Below, piece by piece: positions 1 to 7,980 of a DNA stretch of 39,801 nt. The position numbers and the translations under genes were made by a program. The notes beneath the pieces were generated by a model. That model ran no database searches and was not told the DNA's origin. It saw only the letters and a list, made by a program, of their open reading frames with translations. Origin of the DNA: Gammaproteobacteria bacterium (GTDB lineage Bacteria > Pseudomonadota > Gammaproteobacteria > Chromatiales > Chromatiaceae); NCBI GenBank assembly GCA_009908845.1, contig JAAAOQ010000210.1:1-39801 (forward strand). Direction: 5' to 3'. Position 1 is the first letter of the stretch. Each line of letters begins with the position of its first letter.

Positions 1-844
1 GGACGTACTCCTCCTCAGAAACTTTTTTCGCAGCATTAACATCAACTGTTCCACGACGAACATCGGCCGTCCTTATAGATGGATAGATCCCATTTGCATC
101 ATGCACTGGTGTCTCATGCAAACAATCGCTAATTTTCGAACACAAAAATTTCAGTCGAGTCGTACGCCAACAGGAAGGAAGCTTAGGAGCCCAGGAAAAA
201 CCTGAATCTTCTAAACATACCTGATTTTTCAAACCTCTAGTCACTGCGATCGATGTAAATACATCGAATTCATACTCAGTAAGCCTGGTAAACCGCTCCT
301 TCTTCTCGATCAACTGATCGATGCGAGCGGTCTCGCGGTCGAGAAAATCGGCGATGGTTTTTTGGTTTTTGCAGTCTGGAAAATTGACGAGCAGATTACC
401 TGCATCGCTCCATCGAAAGTCGGTACTGCGCTCCCGTATGCCTTTCGCAAGGCTCTCGATGAAGCCTGTAATTGCTAGATTTCTGAGATAGTAGGCCCAA
501 AAGCGCGTATCCGCAGCAGCGCCCGTGCGAGGCACAGTTATTGTGTAGACCGGCGAACATTTTCCGCGCGAGTCTGATACGCCAATGGCTCCCGCAAAGC
601 CATCCATCGCATGGATGACAAGATCGCCGGCCTCGACTCCCTGGTATCCAATTTCTTTGTCGGCGAAAGTAAAGCCGTCTTCGCGCCTGTTGGAGCGAAG
701 AGTTACGACGCCGTCTCGGAAAGCCGTAACGACACCATCGTCTGAACGAAGATAACGGCGTTTTCGTTCAAGCAAGAACTTGAGCCGGGCAGTTGTCCAA
801 TCAGGGCGGTGAAGTGGGGTCTTGAGTCCAGCTTGAGGTGTCAC
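1..844 (-). CDS. hsdS: Type I restriction-modification specificity subunit HsdS (3' end beyond window)
   Basis: This is the DNA-recognition subunit of a type I R-M complex and would act with the adjacent HsdM. I translated it by hand from a GTG at 844-842 that overlaps the hsdM stop as GTGA; the frame stays open for 281 codons to the window edge. The first target-recognition domain spans about residues 10-160. A conserved central helix follows (about 160-205), with motifs NFPDCKNQKTIADFLD and DRETARIDQLIEKK, typical of the HsdS helical spacer. A second domain begins near 220. WTTARLKFLLE at the start of TRD1 is echoed by WRTTRLKFLCS at the start of TRD2, the usual two-half architecture. The DNA is visibly less GC-rich than hsdM, as expected for a fast-evolving recognition gene. 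The C-terminal half of TRD2 and any hsdR lie outside the window. Confidence 0.93.
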   Translation of the reverse strand, partial: MTPQAGLKTPLHRPDWTTARLKFLLERKRRYLRSDDGVVTAFRDGVVTLRSNRREDGFTFADKEIGYQGVEAGDLVIHAMDGFAGAIGVSDSRGKCSPVYTITVPRTGAAADTRFWAYYLRNLAITGFIESLAKGIRERSTDFRWSDAGNLLVNFPDCKNQKTIADFLDRETARIDQLIEKKERFTRLTEYEFDVFTSIAVTRGLKNQVCLEDSGFSWAPKLPSCWRTTRLKFLCSKISDCLHETPVHDANGIYPSIRTADVRRGTVDVNAAKKVSEEEYV

Positions 845-2883
845 CCAGCCACCTCCTTCAACAACCGCGCAATCTCCGCCTCCAGCGCCTTCATCTCCGC
901 ATCGATCTCCTCGAGCGGGCGCGGCGGCACGTACCGGTAGAAGTAGCGGTTGAAGTTGATCTCGTAGCCGACCCGGCCGACCTCACCGTCGCCGGCATCG
1001 CGCAGGCTCTCATCGACCCAGGCATCGGGCACGAAGGGCGTGACCTCCCTGGCCAAGTACTCGCGCCAGTCCTCCCCGAGCGGGACCAGCTCCTGGTCGC
1101 GCAGCTCAGTATCGGGCTCGGGGTTACCCTGCTTGTCGGTGCAGGTCTCGGCCTCCTCGTCGCGCTCGGACAGGGCCGCGAGGATCGCCTTCTTGACCGG
1201 CGCACTGACCTTGATGTCCTGATCCTTCAGGGCCTTGAGCGCCTTGTTGAGGTCTTTCTCGAAGGCATCGCGGTTGCGGTAAAGGCCGTCGCCGATGGTC
1301 TTCAGCGCGGCGACGATCGCCTCGCGCTCGGCGGCCTCAAGCTTCTTGAGCGCCTTCTCGTCGGCAAGCCGACCCAGCCGCTCTTCATTGACCTGGAAGT
1401 TGAGCTTGAGCGGGCGCTCGACCCGGATCTCACGGTAGCCGAAGTCGGTGGTCCGGAAGATCTTGGAGACATCGGACTCGCCGCTCTCGCCGTTCACGAA
1501 ACCGGCATAGAGCCGGATGATCTCGGCGCGGGCGGCATCAGGGATCTCGCGGCGCTTGGAGCCGAGCGATTTACGCATCGAGCGCCAGAAGCGCTCCCCG
1601 GAGGCGTCGATGAGCTGCACCTTGCCGGCGCGGGTCTCGGGCTTGCGGTTGTTGAGCAGCCAGACATAGGTCTGGATGCCGGTGTTGTAGAACAGATCGG
1701 TCGGCAGCGCGACGATCGCCTCGATCCAGTCGTGCTCGAGCATCCAGCGGCGGATCTCGCTCTCGCCGGAGCCGGCCCCGCCAGTGAAGAGCGGCGAGCC
1801 GTTCATGACGATGCCGATGCGCGAGCCGGTCTCGTCATCGCGCATTTTGGAAATCATATGCTGCAGGAACAGCAGCTGTCCGTCCGAGACCCGGGGCGTG
1901 CCGGCCCCGAAGCGGCCATGGAAGCCGAGATCGGCGGCCTCATCCTTGATCGGCTCCTGGTACTTCTTCCAGTCCACGCCATAGGGCGGATTGGAGAGCA
2001 TGTAGTGGAAGCGTTTGCCCTTGTGGGCGTCCTGGGTGAGGGTGTTGCCGTAGGCGATCTGCTCCGGATCGTGGCCGGTGACCAGCATGTCGGACTTGCA
2101 GATGGCGAAGGATTCGGGATTCAGCTCCTGGCCGAACAGCTCGACGCGGATGTTCGGATTGAACTCCTTCAGCGCCTCCTCGGTCAGGGCGAGCATGCCG
2201 CCGGTGCCGCAGGCGGGGTCGTAGACCTGGCGGATGATGCCGCGCCCGGCGAGCGTGGCGTCGTCGTTGGCGATCAGCAGGTCGACGATCAGGCGGATGA
2301 CCTCACGCGGGGTGAAGTGCTCACCGGCGGTCTCGTTGGAGATCTCCGAGAAGCGGCGGATCAGTTCCTCGAACAGGTAGCCCATCTCCAGGTTGGAGAC
2401 GCTGTTCGGGTGCAGGTCGATCGCGGTGAAGCGCTCGAACACCGGCCACAGCAGGGCGCTGTCGTTCAGGCGCTTGAGCTGGTCGGTGAACAGGAACTTG
2501 TCGAGGAAGATGTCGCGCACATTGCCCGAGAACCGGGTGATGTAGTCGACCAGGTTGGCGTGCAGCTGGGCGGGGTCCTGGCCCTTGAGGCTCGAAAAGG
2601 TAAAGCGCGAGAGGTTGTAGACCTTGAGGCCGTCCTCGCCCGCGCCGAACAGGATCATGTCGCGGGTGTCCTCATCGAGATCGTCCGGCAGGCCCTCGGC
2701 CATGTCCAGAACGGCCTGCTTGCCGGACTCGAGCAGGCAGTCGAGGCGGCGCAGCACCACGAAGGGCAGGATGACCTTGCCGTATTCGGATTGTTTGAAG
2801 TCGCCGCGCAGGATCTCGGCGATCGACCAGATGAAGCTGCTCTTGGTCTGGATGGTGGAAGATGTACTCTGGCCGTCGGCCAT
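841..2883 (-). CDS. hsdM: Type I restriction-modification DNA methyltransferase subunit HsdM
   Basis: N6-adenine DNA methyltransferase of a type I R-M system, 680 aa. It transfers methyl from S-adenosylmethionine to adenine in the site chosen by HsdS. The N-terminal helical domain (about 10-150) is followed by GEHFTPREV (187-195), the SAM-binding motif DPACGTGGM (222-230) and the catalytic NPPY motif (298-301, in MLSNPPYGVDWKK). It is longer than the roughly 530-residue Escherichia coli HsdM because of an acidic, helical C-terminal region (about 500-680) that may contact HsdS. The ATG at 2883 is preceded by a good Shine-Dalgarno, AGGGAG (2894-2889), five bases upstream. The stop overlaps the hsdS GTG, implying translational coupling. 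Confidence 0.97.
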   Translation of the reverse strand: MADGQSTSSTIQTKSSFIWSIAEILRGDFKQSEYGKVILPFVVLRRLDCLLESGKQAVLDMAEGLPDDLDEDTRDMILFGAGEDGLKVYNLSRFTFSSLKGQDPAQLHANLVDYITRFSGNVRDIFLDKFLFTDQLKRLNDSALLWPVFERFTAIDLHPNSVSNLEMGYLFEELIRRFSEISNETAGEHFTPREVIRLIVDLLIANDDATLAGRGIIRQVYDPACGTGGMLALTEEALKEFNPNIRVELFGQELNPESFAICKSDMLVTGHDPEQIAYGNTLTQDAHKGKRFHYMLSNPPYGVDWKKYQEPIKDEAADLGFHGRFGAGTPRVSDGQLLFLQHMISKMRDDETGSRIGIVMNGSPLFTGGAGSGESEIRRWMLEHDWIEAIVALPTDLFYNTGIQTYVWLLNNRKPETRAGKVQLIDASGERFWRSMRKSLGSKRREIPDAARAEIIRLYAGFVNGESGESDVSKIFRTTDFGYREIRVERPLKLNFQVNEERLGRLADEKALKKLEAAEREAIVAALKTIGDGLYRNRDAFEKDLNKALKALKDQDIKVSAPVKKAILAALSERDEEAETCTDKQGNPEPDTELRDQELVPLGEDWREYLAREVTPFVPDAWVDESLRDAGDGEVGRVGYEINFNRYFYRYVPPRPLEEIDAEMKALEAEIARLLKEVAG

Positions 2884-3250
2884 GGGGGCTCCCTGTGTTC
2901 GGCGTTGGTCTCAAAGGCGGGTCTGCATCGCCTCCGCCTGCATCACTCTGTCCTGTTCACCGGTCCATGCCCATGTCCCCACTGTCTTCAAACAACCGAT
3001 TGCTGCGATTCTAGGGGAAACACTTCGGCCTCCGCTCAGCCTGGTTGGCTGGGTGTCTCATCGTCCTTTGCCGTCTGCGCCTGCAGTGTCCTGCCGGTAT
3101 CGGGGTGCGCGGGTTGCTCTCATCATGGCCATCACGGCGTCACAGGCCGCCAATGGGCGGCCTGGACGAGCGCGACCTCGGCATCAAGTCTGGACTAACA
3201 GGAGCCCGGACGCAGGCGCGATGGCAACCGACTAAACCCCGCCCTCCCAC
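2884..3250. other. Intergenic region upstream of hsdM
   Basis: This 367-bp stretch holds the hsdM leader, including its Shine-Dalgarno, and presumably its promoter. I see no convincing -35/-10 pair, no hairpin terminator and no supportable gene. The open frames crossing it are shadows extending from the hsdM antisense strand. Confidence 0.5.
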
Positions 3251-4063
3251 TCAAGCCCAGCGTTGCGGCTCGAAGTCGGCGCCATTCTTCAGCTCCATGA
3301 CCTCCTCGCCAACAGCGGCGACCAGGAAGCCGTTTCGTTCGGCGTGACGCAGCACGCTGTCGTCGACGCTGAGGGTCGCGAGCAGGCCCACCACGGGTAG
3401 CGCGGCGTACTCGGGGAAAAATTCACGGAAGCGCCCGATCTGCTGCACAAAACTCTCCACGTCGGCACTGCGCAGCGTCGCCTTGGTGCTGTTCAGCAGG
3501 ATCAGGTCGTCGGTGACAGCCAAGGCGTCAATCTCCTCGCGGCGGCCGTCCGGCAGACGGCGTTTGAAACGCACGACGAGGTCTCGCGGCTCTTGGCCGA
3601 AGCGTTCCTTGACGATGCGGGCGAGACTCGGGTAGACCAGATCCTCGACCATGGTGCCAAGCTTATTGGCTAGATCGCCCCACTTGCGATTCATCTCGAT
3701 GCGCTCGCGACGGCTCGCCTCTTGGTCGGCGCGAACCTCGTCCTTGAACACGCGCATTTCATCCTTGAATTCTCCCATCTCGTCCTTGAATGCGTGCATC
3801 TCGTCCTTGAACTCGGCCATCTCATCCTTGAATTCACGCATCTCGTCCTTGAACTCGGCCATCTCGTCCTTGAATCCACGCATCTCGTCCTTGAACTCGG
3901 CCATCTCGTCCTTGAATTCACGCATCTCGTTCTGCAACCGCTGCAGGCCCTTTTGCGTCTCAATCTGGACGTTGTAGAGCTTGTTGAACTCGATGCCGAC
4001 GCTGGTCGTGAAGTCGGCCAGAGCGGCCTCCAGGCGGTCAACGCGTTCTGCTACGACGGCCAT
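3251..4063 (-). CDS. Heptad-repeat coiled-coil protein with DUF3782-like / degenerate PD-(D/E)XK domain
   Basis: 270-aa protein of unknown function. Residues 1-48 are helical. Residues about 49-112 are nine near-perfect heptads of the form xFKDEMx, which should form one long charged coiled coil. Residues about 130-270 resemble the nuclease-fold domain of DUF3782-type proteins: REEIDALAV supplies the motif-II Asp (D179), and the strand LILLNSTKATL supplies the Lys (K194). Where family members normally carry E-x-K, this protein has S-T-K (S192), so nuclease activity is doubtful. I chose the ATG at 4063 because GAGGAG lies six bases upstream; the frame can be extended to a TTG at 4231, but that part looks non-coding. 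It is on the same strand as hsdM, 367 bp upstream; a functional link is only suggested by proximity. Confidence 0.72.
   Translation of the reverse strand: MAVVAERVDRLEAALADFTTSVGIEFNKLYNVQIETQKGLQRLQNEMREFKDEMAEFKDEMRGFKDEMAEFKDEMREFKDEMAEFKDEMHAFKDEMGEFKDEMRVFKDEVRADQEASRRERIEMNRKWGDLANKLGTMVEDLVYPSLARIVKERFGQEPRDLVVRFKRRLPDGRREEIDALAVTDDLILLNSTKATLRSADVESFVQQIGRFREFFPEYAALPVVGLLATLSVDDSVLRHAERNGFLVAAVGEEVMELKNGADFEPQRWA
3740..3929 (-). repeat. Nine tandem 21-bp units encoding coiled-coil heptads
   Basis: The plus strand shows TCCTTGAA recurring every 21 bp nine times. Each unit encodes one xFKDEMx heptad of the gene at 3251-4063. Alternate units are almost identical in sequence, for example the three copies followed by CTCGGCCAT. 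This suggests expansion by unequal exchange or slippage. Unit number could vary between strains without breaking the frame. Confidence 0.9.
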
Positions 4064-4106
4064 CAGGTTCTCCTCGGCTCTGTGATCTGCGGGTGAGTCT
4101 ATCCCC

Positions 4107-4415
4107 TCAGCGGCATAGGGGTCGATCCACAAGGACGGTTCTCGCGTCTTCGGGCCTTGAAGCGTCTCCGGGCCCTGAAGGCGAGCAGCACGGATCAACA
4201 CAGACCGCAAGGGTGCGATCCCTTTCCGCAAGGGTCTTCAGGCTCTGTACGCTGCGGCAGCCGGGTGTCTGAGCCAACATGATCGGGCGCCATTCGTAGA
4301 GGACGATCTCCAGCGGTCGCCAGTTCACGACCCAGCCGAGGATGATCAGGCTCTCAGCGACCAGCGAGAGCGATGGGCTCTCGCCGAATCTGAGCACCAG
4401 GAACTCCAGCCGCAT
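4107..4415 (-). CDS. Possible small membrane protein or gene remnant
   Basis: 102-aa frame starting at an ATG (4415), 27 bp downstream of the stop of the GH15-like gene on the same strand. The first 46 residues look protein-like: a short charged N-terminus, then a hydrophobic run (SLVAESLIILGWVV, about 18-31) ending in NWRPLEIVLYEWRPIM. This resembles a single-pass small membrane protein. After about residue 46 the sequence loses this character and is Cys/Pro/Arg-rich, so the gene may be truncated or frameshifted. There is no strong ribosome-binding site. I do not recognise a named family. Confidence 0.3.
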   Translation of the reverse strand: MRLEFLVLRFGESPSLSLVAESLIILGWVVNWRPLEIVLYEWRPIMLAQTPGCRSVQSLKTLAERDRTLAVCVDPCCSPSGPGDASRPEDARTVLVDRPLCR

Positions 4416-4442
4416 CAGCCAACCGCGCCGACAGAATAGGGC

Positions 4443-7400
4443 TTAACCGCCGTTCAACAGGAACACTAGAGCGTCCATAACATGGTTGGCCACCGCGGAC
4501 GGCGGGTCGAGGTAGAGCGCGTTCCAGGCCTTGGCGCGATGCTGGTCGTAGTCCGGCGCCTGCCCCGGGTGGCGCTGCTGCCAGGCGAGGCGCACGGCAT
4601 GGCCGATGATGACGTCGAGATAGAGGGTGTCGTCGATGCGCAGCTCGGGATTCTTGTCCATCACGAGCATCAACACCTCCAACGCCTCCTTATAGAGTTG
4701 CAGGCTGTCCGGTGATGGGGTCTTGTTGAGGATGTGGATCACGCGGTCCCTGAACAGTTTCTCGCCGCGGGTCATGTCGGCGCACAGCGAGTGATCCAAG
4801 CGCAGTTTCGGGTTCCACTGGTCGCCGATGACCAGACCGCGGCTTTGGTTGACGATGTCCCAGACCCCTTCGAAGAAGCCGTCGCTGAAGCGCGCGAGGT
4901 TGCCTTGTGCGCTGCGCCATTCGTGCCAGTCCCCAGCGTCGGCGAGATCGGGGTCCATATCGGCGTCGAAGTTGACGCGGACCATGCCGCTGGAATCCGC
5001 ACACACCTGCATGAGCTCTCGCTGCAGCAGCGAGTCGGTCGCATCCTGGTAGTGCTCGAGCACGTCTCGAATCGCTCTGGCGAACCGATGCGGCGGCAGA
5101 TCGATCAGCTCATCCAAGGCATCGTTGATCGACAGGCGGGCCTCCGGCTGCTGGCGCACCGCGATCAATTGCAGCAGCCGGCCGGTGCGGATCAGCGTCA
5201 AGTTGTTGAACAGCTCTGGATGCGAGCGCACGAGCAGGCCCAGATTGAAGACCAGCTCCTGCGTCAGGATCTGGGCGCGCGGGTCATCTGGGTTGAACTG
5301 GCGGATGGCCGCGAGCAGCTCGGCCGCGCCCATGGGGCGGCGAAAGGTCGAGTGGCGGCTGTAGGAGCGGGACACGCTGAGCGCGATCTGATGGATGATG
5401 ATCTCGGTGGCGGCACCCTCCAGGTTGATGTCGTACTTGCCCAGCACGGCGGCGCTGAGCCGGATCAAGCGCCAGCACCGCGCCTCGCAGGCCCGCAGGT
5501 AGACCTCTTCGAGCAGGTCGCGGATGCGGGCCGGTTGGTCGCCTGCGGCCCTGAGCCCGGTCTCGAAGTCGAGGCCATGGCGGGATGACAGCAGGCACAG
5601 GACCTCGAATTGGGCCTGCAGGTCCGTGCGCGTGCTCAGTCGCTGCATCAGCGCCTGGTCATCTAAGGATTCGAGGGGCTCTGATCGATGAGTCGTGGAA
5701 TCCTCGTCGGCCTCATCCGATCCGCTTGGGAGCAGCCCATAGCAGGGGCGGTCGTCCTGCTCACCGGCGTCGTCCGGGAATTGGTAGCCATGCAGGATGT
5801 CGATGCGCTCGCGTCCCGCCGTGGGCAAAAACGTCGCCACGCGGCCGAGCTGGACCGGCGTGCCGCCGACCTGGCCTTCCCGGCAGCCGTTCATGAAGTC
5901 GAACAAGGCGATGTGACCATCGCCGCTCAGCATGCGTTCACTGACGACCAAGACCACCAACGGCCGCCCGGGCCGGTTCCACTGCTTGCTGACGTAGGTC
6001 AGGTTCATCTTCAGCCGCTCGACCAGCATGGCGTTGTCGAGCGCCAGATAGAAGTCGTGCCGATTCATGAAATGCGGCTGGAACAGCATCTGCCGTCCCT
6101 CGATGGTGTAGAGGGTGCTGGTCGCCAGGCCGCGCAGGTGACGCAGGGGCCGACCGCTGAGGCCGAGGCGCGGGTTGCAGCCGAGTTGGCAGTAGGCCTC
6201 GGCAAGGGCGGCCGCCTCGTGGATGACGACCGGCGAGATCTCGCGGCGGGTCTCCGACTTGATGCCTTGGTCCTCAAGCTGGAGCTTCACGCTCGCCGAC
6301 TCGGCGAGCAGCGCAAACTGCACCTGGTGCCGGCGCTGCCGTCCGACCTGCAGGTGCCGGCCGAGGGGATCAATGTCGGCAATATCGAGCAGGCCATCCT
6401 GGATCAACGCGCCCAGCATGTAGAGACTCTGCGCCCAGACCAATGGCACGTTCTCGTTGGGCTCACGCTCCTGGCTGCCAGGCGCCTGTCGCTCGGCATC
6501 GATCCGGTCCGCGGGCACCCGATAGAGCTCCGGCAGCAGCCGATCGCCGTCGCGTTCCACCAACAGGCATTCCAACTTGTCGCGATAGGCCCTGGCCTTG
6601 GCCTCATTGCCATGGAACAGGTGGTGGAGCAGCAGATAGGTGAAGAACAGCGGCCACTCGCATTCGATGTGCTCAAACTGCAGCATCTCCTCGGGCTCGT
6701 AATGCAGCCGTTCTGGGTCCTCGATCACCGTTTGGTGGCCGTCGCGCAGGAATCGCTTACAACCGTAGCGTCCTTGCAGCTTGCCGACGACCTCGTCGAC
6801 CGTTGCGTCGACCAGCGCCGCATCTTCCACCGCAAAGGCCGGAAAACCGACGACGCTGAGGGTTGCCGCGTCGACCTCCTTCGACAGCGACTCACTCGGC
6901 AGACTGGATTCCAGGGTGATGCGGGCGCGTGCCACATCATCGGGCGCAAGATGCACGACGGACGCCTGACCACCGCCCGGACCAAACAGGTTGAAGCCGT
7001 TCAGCGCCTCCAATGCCGCTTTGGCCATGCCGACTGAGCTACTGTTGATCTCGGCGATGCCGTGGTTGGCCTTGTTGCCCCGCTCCCAGATGCCGTAATC
7101 CGGGGTGCGGTAGGCGCGGCCGATGTAGTGGACCAGGTTCTGAACGAAATTGACCTCGTCGATGGTGAAGACGATGCGCAGGCCCGAGGCGGTCATCTGC
7201 GCCAGCATCAGCAGGAACAGGGAGGTCGCGTCGATCTGCAGGTGTCCCCATTCCTCGTCTCCGACGACGGGGTCACCCGTCCCGGTGTCGTACTTGGCGT
7301 GGAGGGCGTCCAACGGATCGAGCGTCTGCTTGAAGCGCTCGACCTTGTCGGACTGGCGCATCATCGCGATCAACAGCCCGCGCATCAGCTTGACCACGCT

Positions 7401-7652
7401 CTGTTCCAACAGCACGGTTCGGCCGTCGTTCTCATCGAGCCGGCGATAGGCTAAGCCCAGCCCCCAGGCGGCCAGGATGCTGTAGACATTGTCGCGGACC
7501 CAGGCGTCGGTGTAGTCCCCGTGTGCGGTGATGGCCGTGCTGGCGGGCAGCAGGCCGGTGATCGGGTGCTGGCGCGACAGGATGATCCGGGTCACCTGCT
7601 GGTAGTAGCGCTCCAGCTGGTCGAGGGATGCCCTAAGCGGTGTTTGCTGCAT
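4443..7652 (-). CDS. GH15 / phosphorylase-kinase-alpha-like protein
   Basis: Large protein (1069 aa). The N-terminal 400 residues match the (alpha/alpha)6-barrel of glycoside hydrolase family 15 and its phosphorylase-kinase alpha/beta relatives. Motifs include TGLLPAST, YTDAWVRDNVYSILAAWGL, WGHLQIDATSLFLLML and YGIWERGNKANHG. The C-terminal 450 residues are helical, as in the regulatory half of phosphorylase-kinase-type proteins. Bacterial members are common but poorly characterised; a role in glucan binding or hydrolysis is inference. I prefer the ATG at 7652, with AGAGG nine bases upstream, over the TTG at 7682. The gene is monocistronic or leads only the small ORF at 4107-4415. Its upstream region carries a perfect palindrome at 7691-7717. 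Confidence 0.85.
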   Translation of the reverse strand: MQQTPLRASLDQLERYYQQVTRIILSRQHPITGLLPASTAITAHGDYTDAWVRDNVYSILAAWGLGLAYRRLDENDGRTVLLEQSVVKLMRGLLIAMMRQSDKVERFKQTLDPLDALHAKYDTGTGDPVVGDEEWGHLQIDATSLFLLMLAQMTASGLRIVFTIDEVNFVQNLVHYIGRAYRTPDYGIWERGNKANHGIAEINSSSVGMAKAALEALNGFNLFGPGGGQASVVHLAPDDVARARITLESSLPSESLSKEVDAATLSVVGFPAFAVEDAALVDATVDEVVGKLQGRYGCKRFLRDGHQTVIEDPERLHYEPEEMLQFEHIECEWPLFFTYLLLHHLFHGNEAKARAYRDKLECLLVERDGDRLLPELYRVPADRIDAERQAPGSQEREPNENVPLVWAQSLYMLGALIQDGLLDIADIDPLGRHLQVGRQRRHQVQFALLAESASVKLQLEDQGIKSETRREISPVVIHEAAALAEAYCQLGCNPRLGLSGRPLRHLRGLATSTLYTIEGRQMLFQPHFMNRHDFYLALDNAMLVERLKMNLTYVSKQWNRPGRPLVVLVVSERMLSGDGHIALFDFMNGCREGQVGGTPVQLGRVATFLPTAGRERIDILHGYQFPDDAGEQDDRPCYGLLPSGSDEADEDSTTHRSEPLESLDDQALMQRLSTRTDLQAQFEVLCLLSSRHGLDFETGLRAAGDQPARIRDLLEEVYLRACEARCWRLIRLSAAVLGKYDINLEGAATEIIIHQIALSVSRSYSRHSTFRRPMGAAELLAAIRQFNPDDPRAQILTQELVFNLGLLVRSHPELFNNLTLIRTGRLLQLIAVRQQPEARLSINDALDELIDLPPHRFARAIRDVLEHYQDATDSLLQRELMQVCADSSGMVRVNFDADMDPDLADAGDWHEWRSAQGNLARFSDGFFEGVWDIVNQSRGLVIGDQWNPKLRLDHSLCADMTRGEKLFRDRVIHILNKTPSPDSLQLYKEALEVLMLVMDKNPELRIDDTLYLDVIIGHAVRLAWQQRHPGQAPDYDQHRAKAWNALYLDPPSAVANHVMDALVFLLNGG

Positions 7653-7690
7653 GCTTGCTGACCTCTGGAAGCTGTTGACCAACTCGATCC

Positions 7691-7717
7691 GTTGACCGAC
7701 AGGGTCCGTCGGTCAAC
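7691..7717. promoter_or_regulatory. Perfect 10-bp inverted repeat upstream of the GH15-like gene
   Basis: GTTGACCGAC (7691-7700), a 7-base loop and GTCGGTCAAC (7708-7717) form a perfect hairpin. A further GGTCAAC, reading on the minus strand, lies about 10 bp closer to the gene. There is no T tract on either strand, so an operator for a dimeric regulator fits at least as well as a terminator for the atp operon, whose last gene ends at 7981. Confidence 0.5.
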
Positions 7718-7980
7718 GCGGCTCGCGCGCGCTTGAGCCTCTGAGGGATGGGGACTGCCCGAGGACTTCGGGTTCGCGAGGCGCGCGAAATCCGCCAGCG
7801 TAGACGCGGTACTGGTCGAACGGGTTGACCGGCACCCCGTTACCGAGTGGAAACCGCGTTGCCGGCGCGCTTGGGACGCCGGTTCGACGCCCAGGCCGAA
7901 CTTGGACGTAGCGGATTCCGAGCGGGCTCTTCCGGCAGATGAGCGCGGTCAGGGCATTCTCGTCAGGGCGTCTGCTCGCG
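7718..7980. other. Intergenic region between the atp operon and the GH15-like gene
   Basis: 263 bp without a supportable gene. It would contain the 3' untranslated region of the atp operon and the promoter of the GH15-like gene. I see no T-tract terminator and no clear sigma-70 promoter; only short imperfect inverted repeats are visible. Confidence 0.4.

Noticed and set aside
838-3198. Long plus-strand open frame opposite hsdM
   Set aside because: Its translation is rich in Leu, Asp, Gly and Arg without motifs, and it mirrors the hsdM codons; it is an antisense shadow of a clearly real gene.
3740-3929. CRISPR-like regular repeat array
   Set aside because: The 21-bp units have no unique spacers and encode coiled-coil heptads in frame, so this is a coding tandem repeat.
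5688-7037. 449-codon plus-strand open frame opposite the GH15-like gene
   Set aside because: Antisense shadow; no motif or ribosome-binding site.
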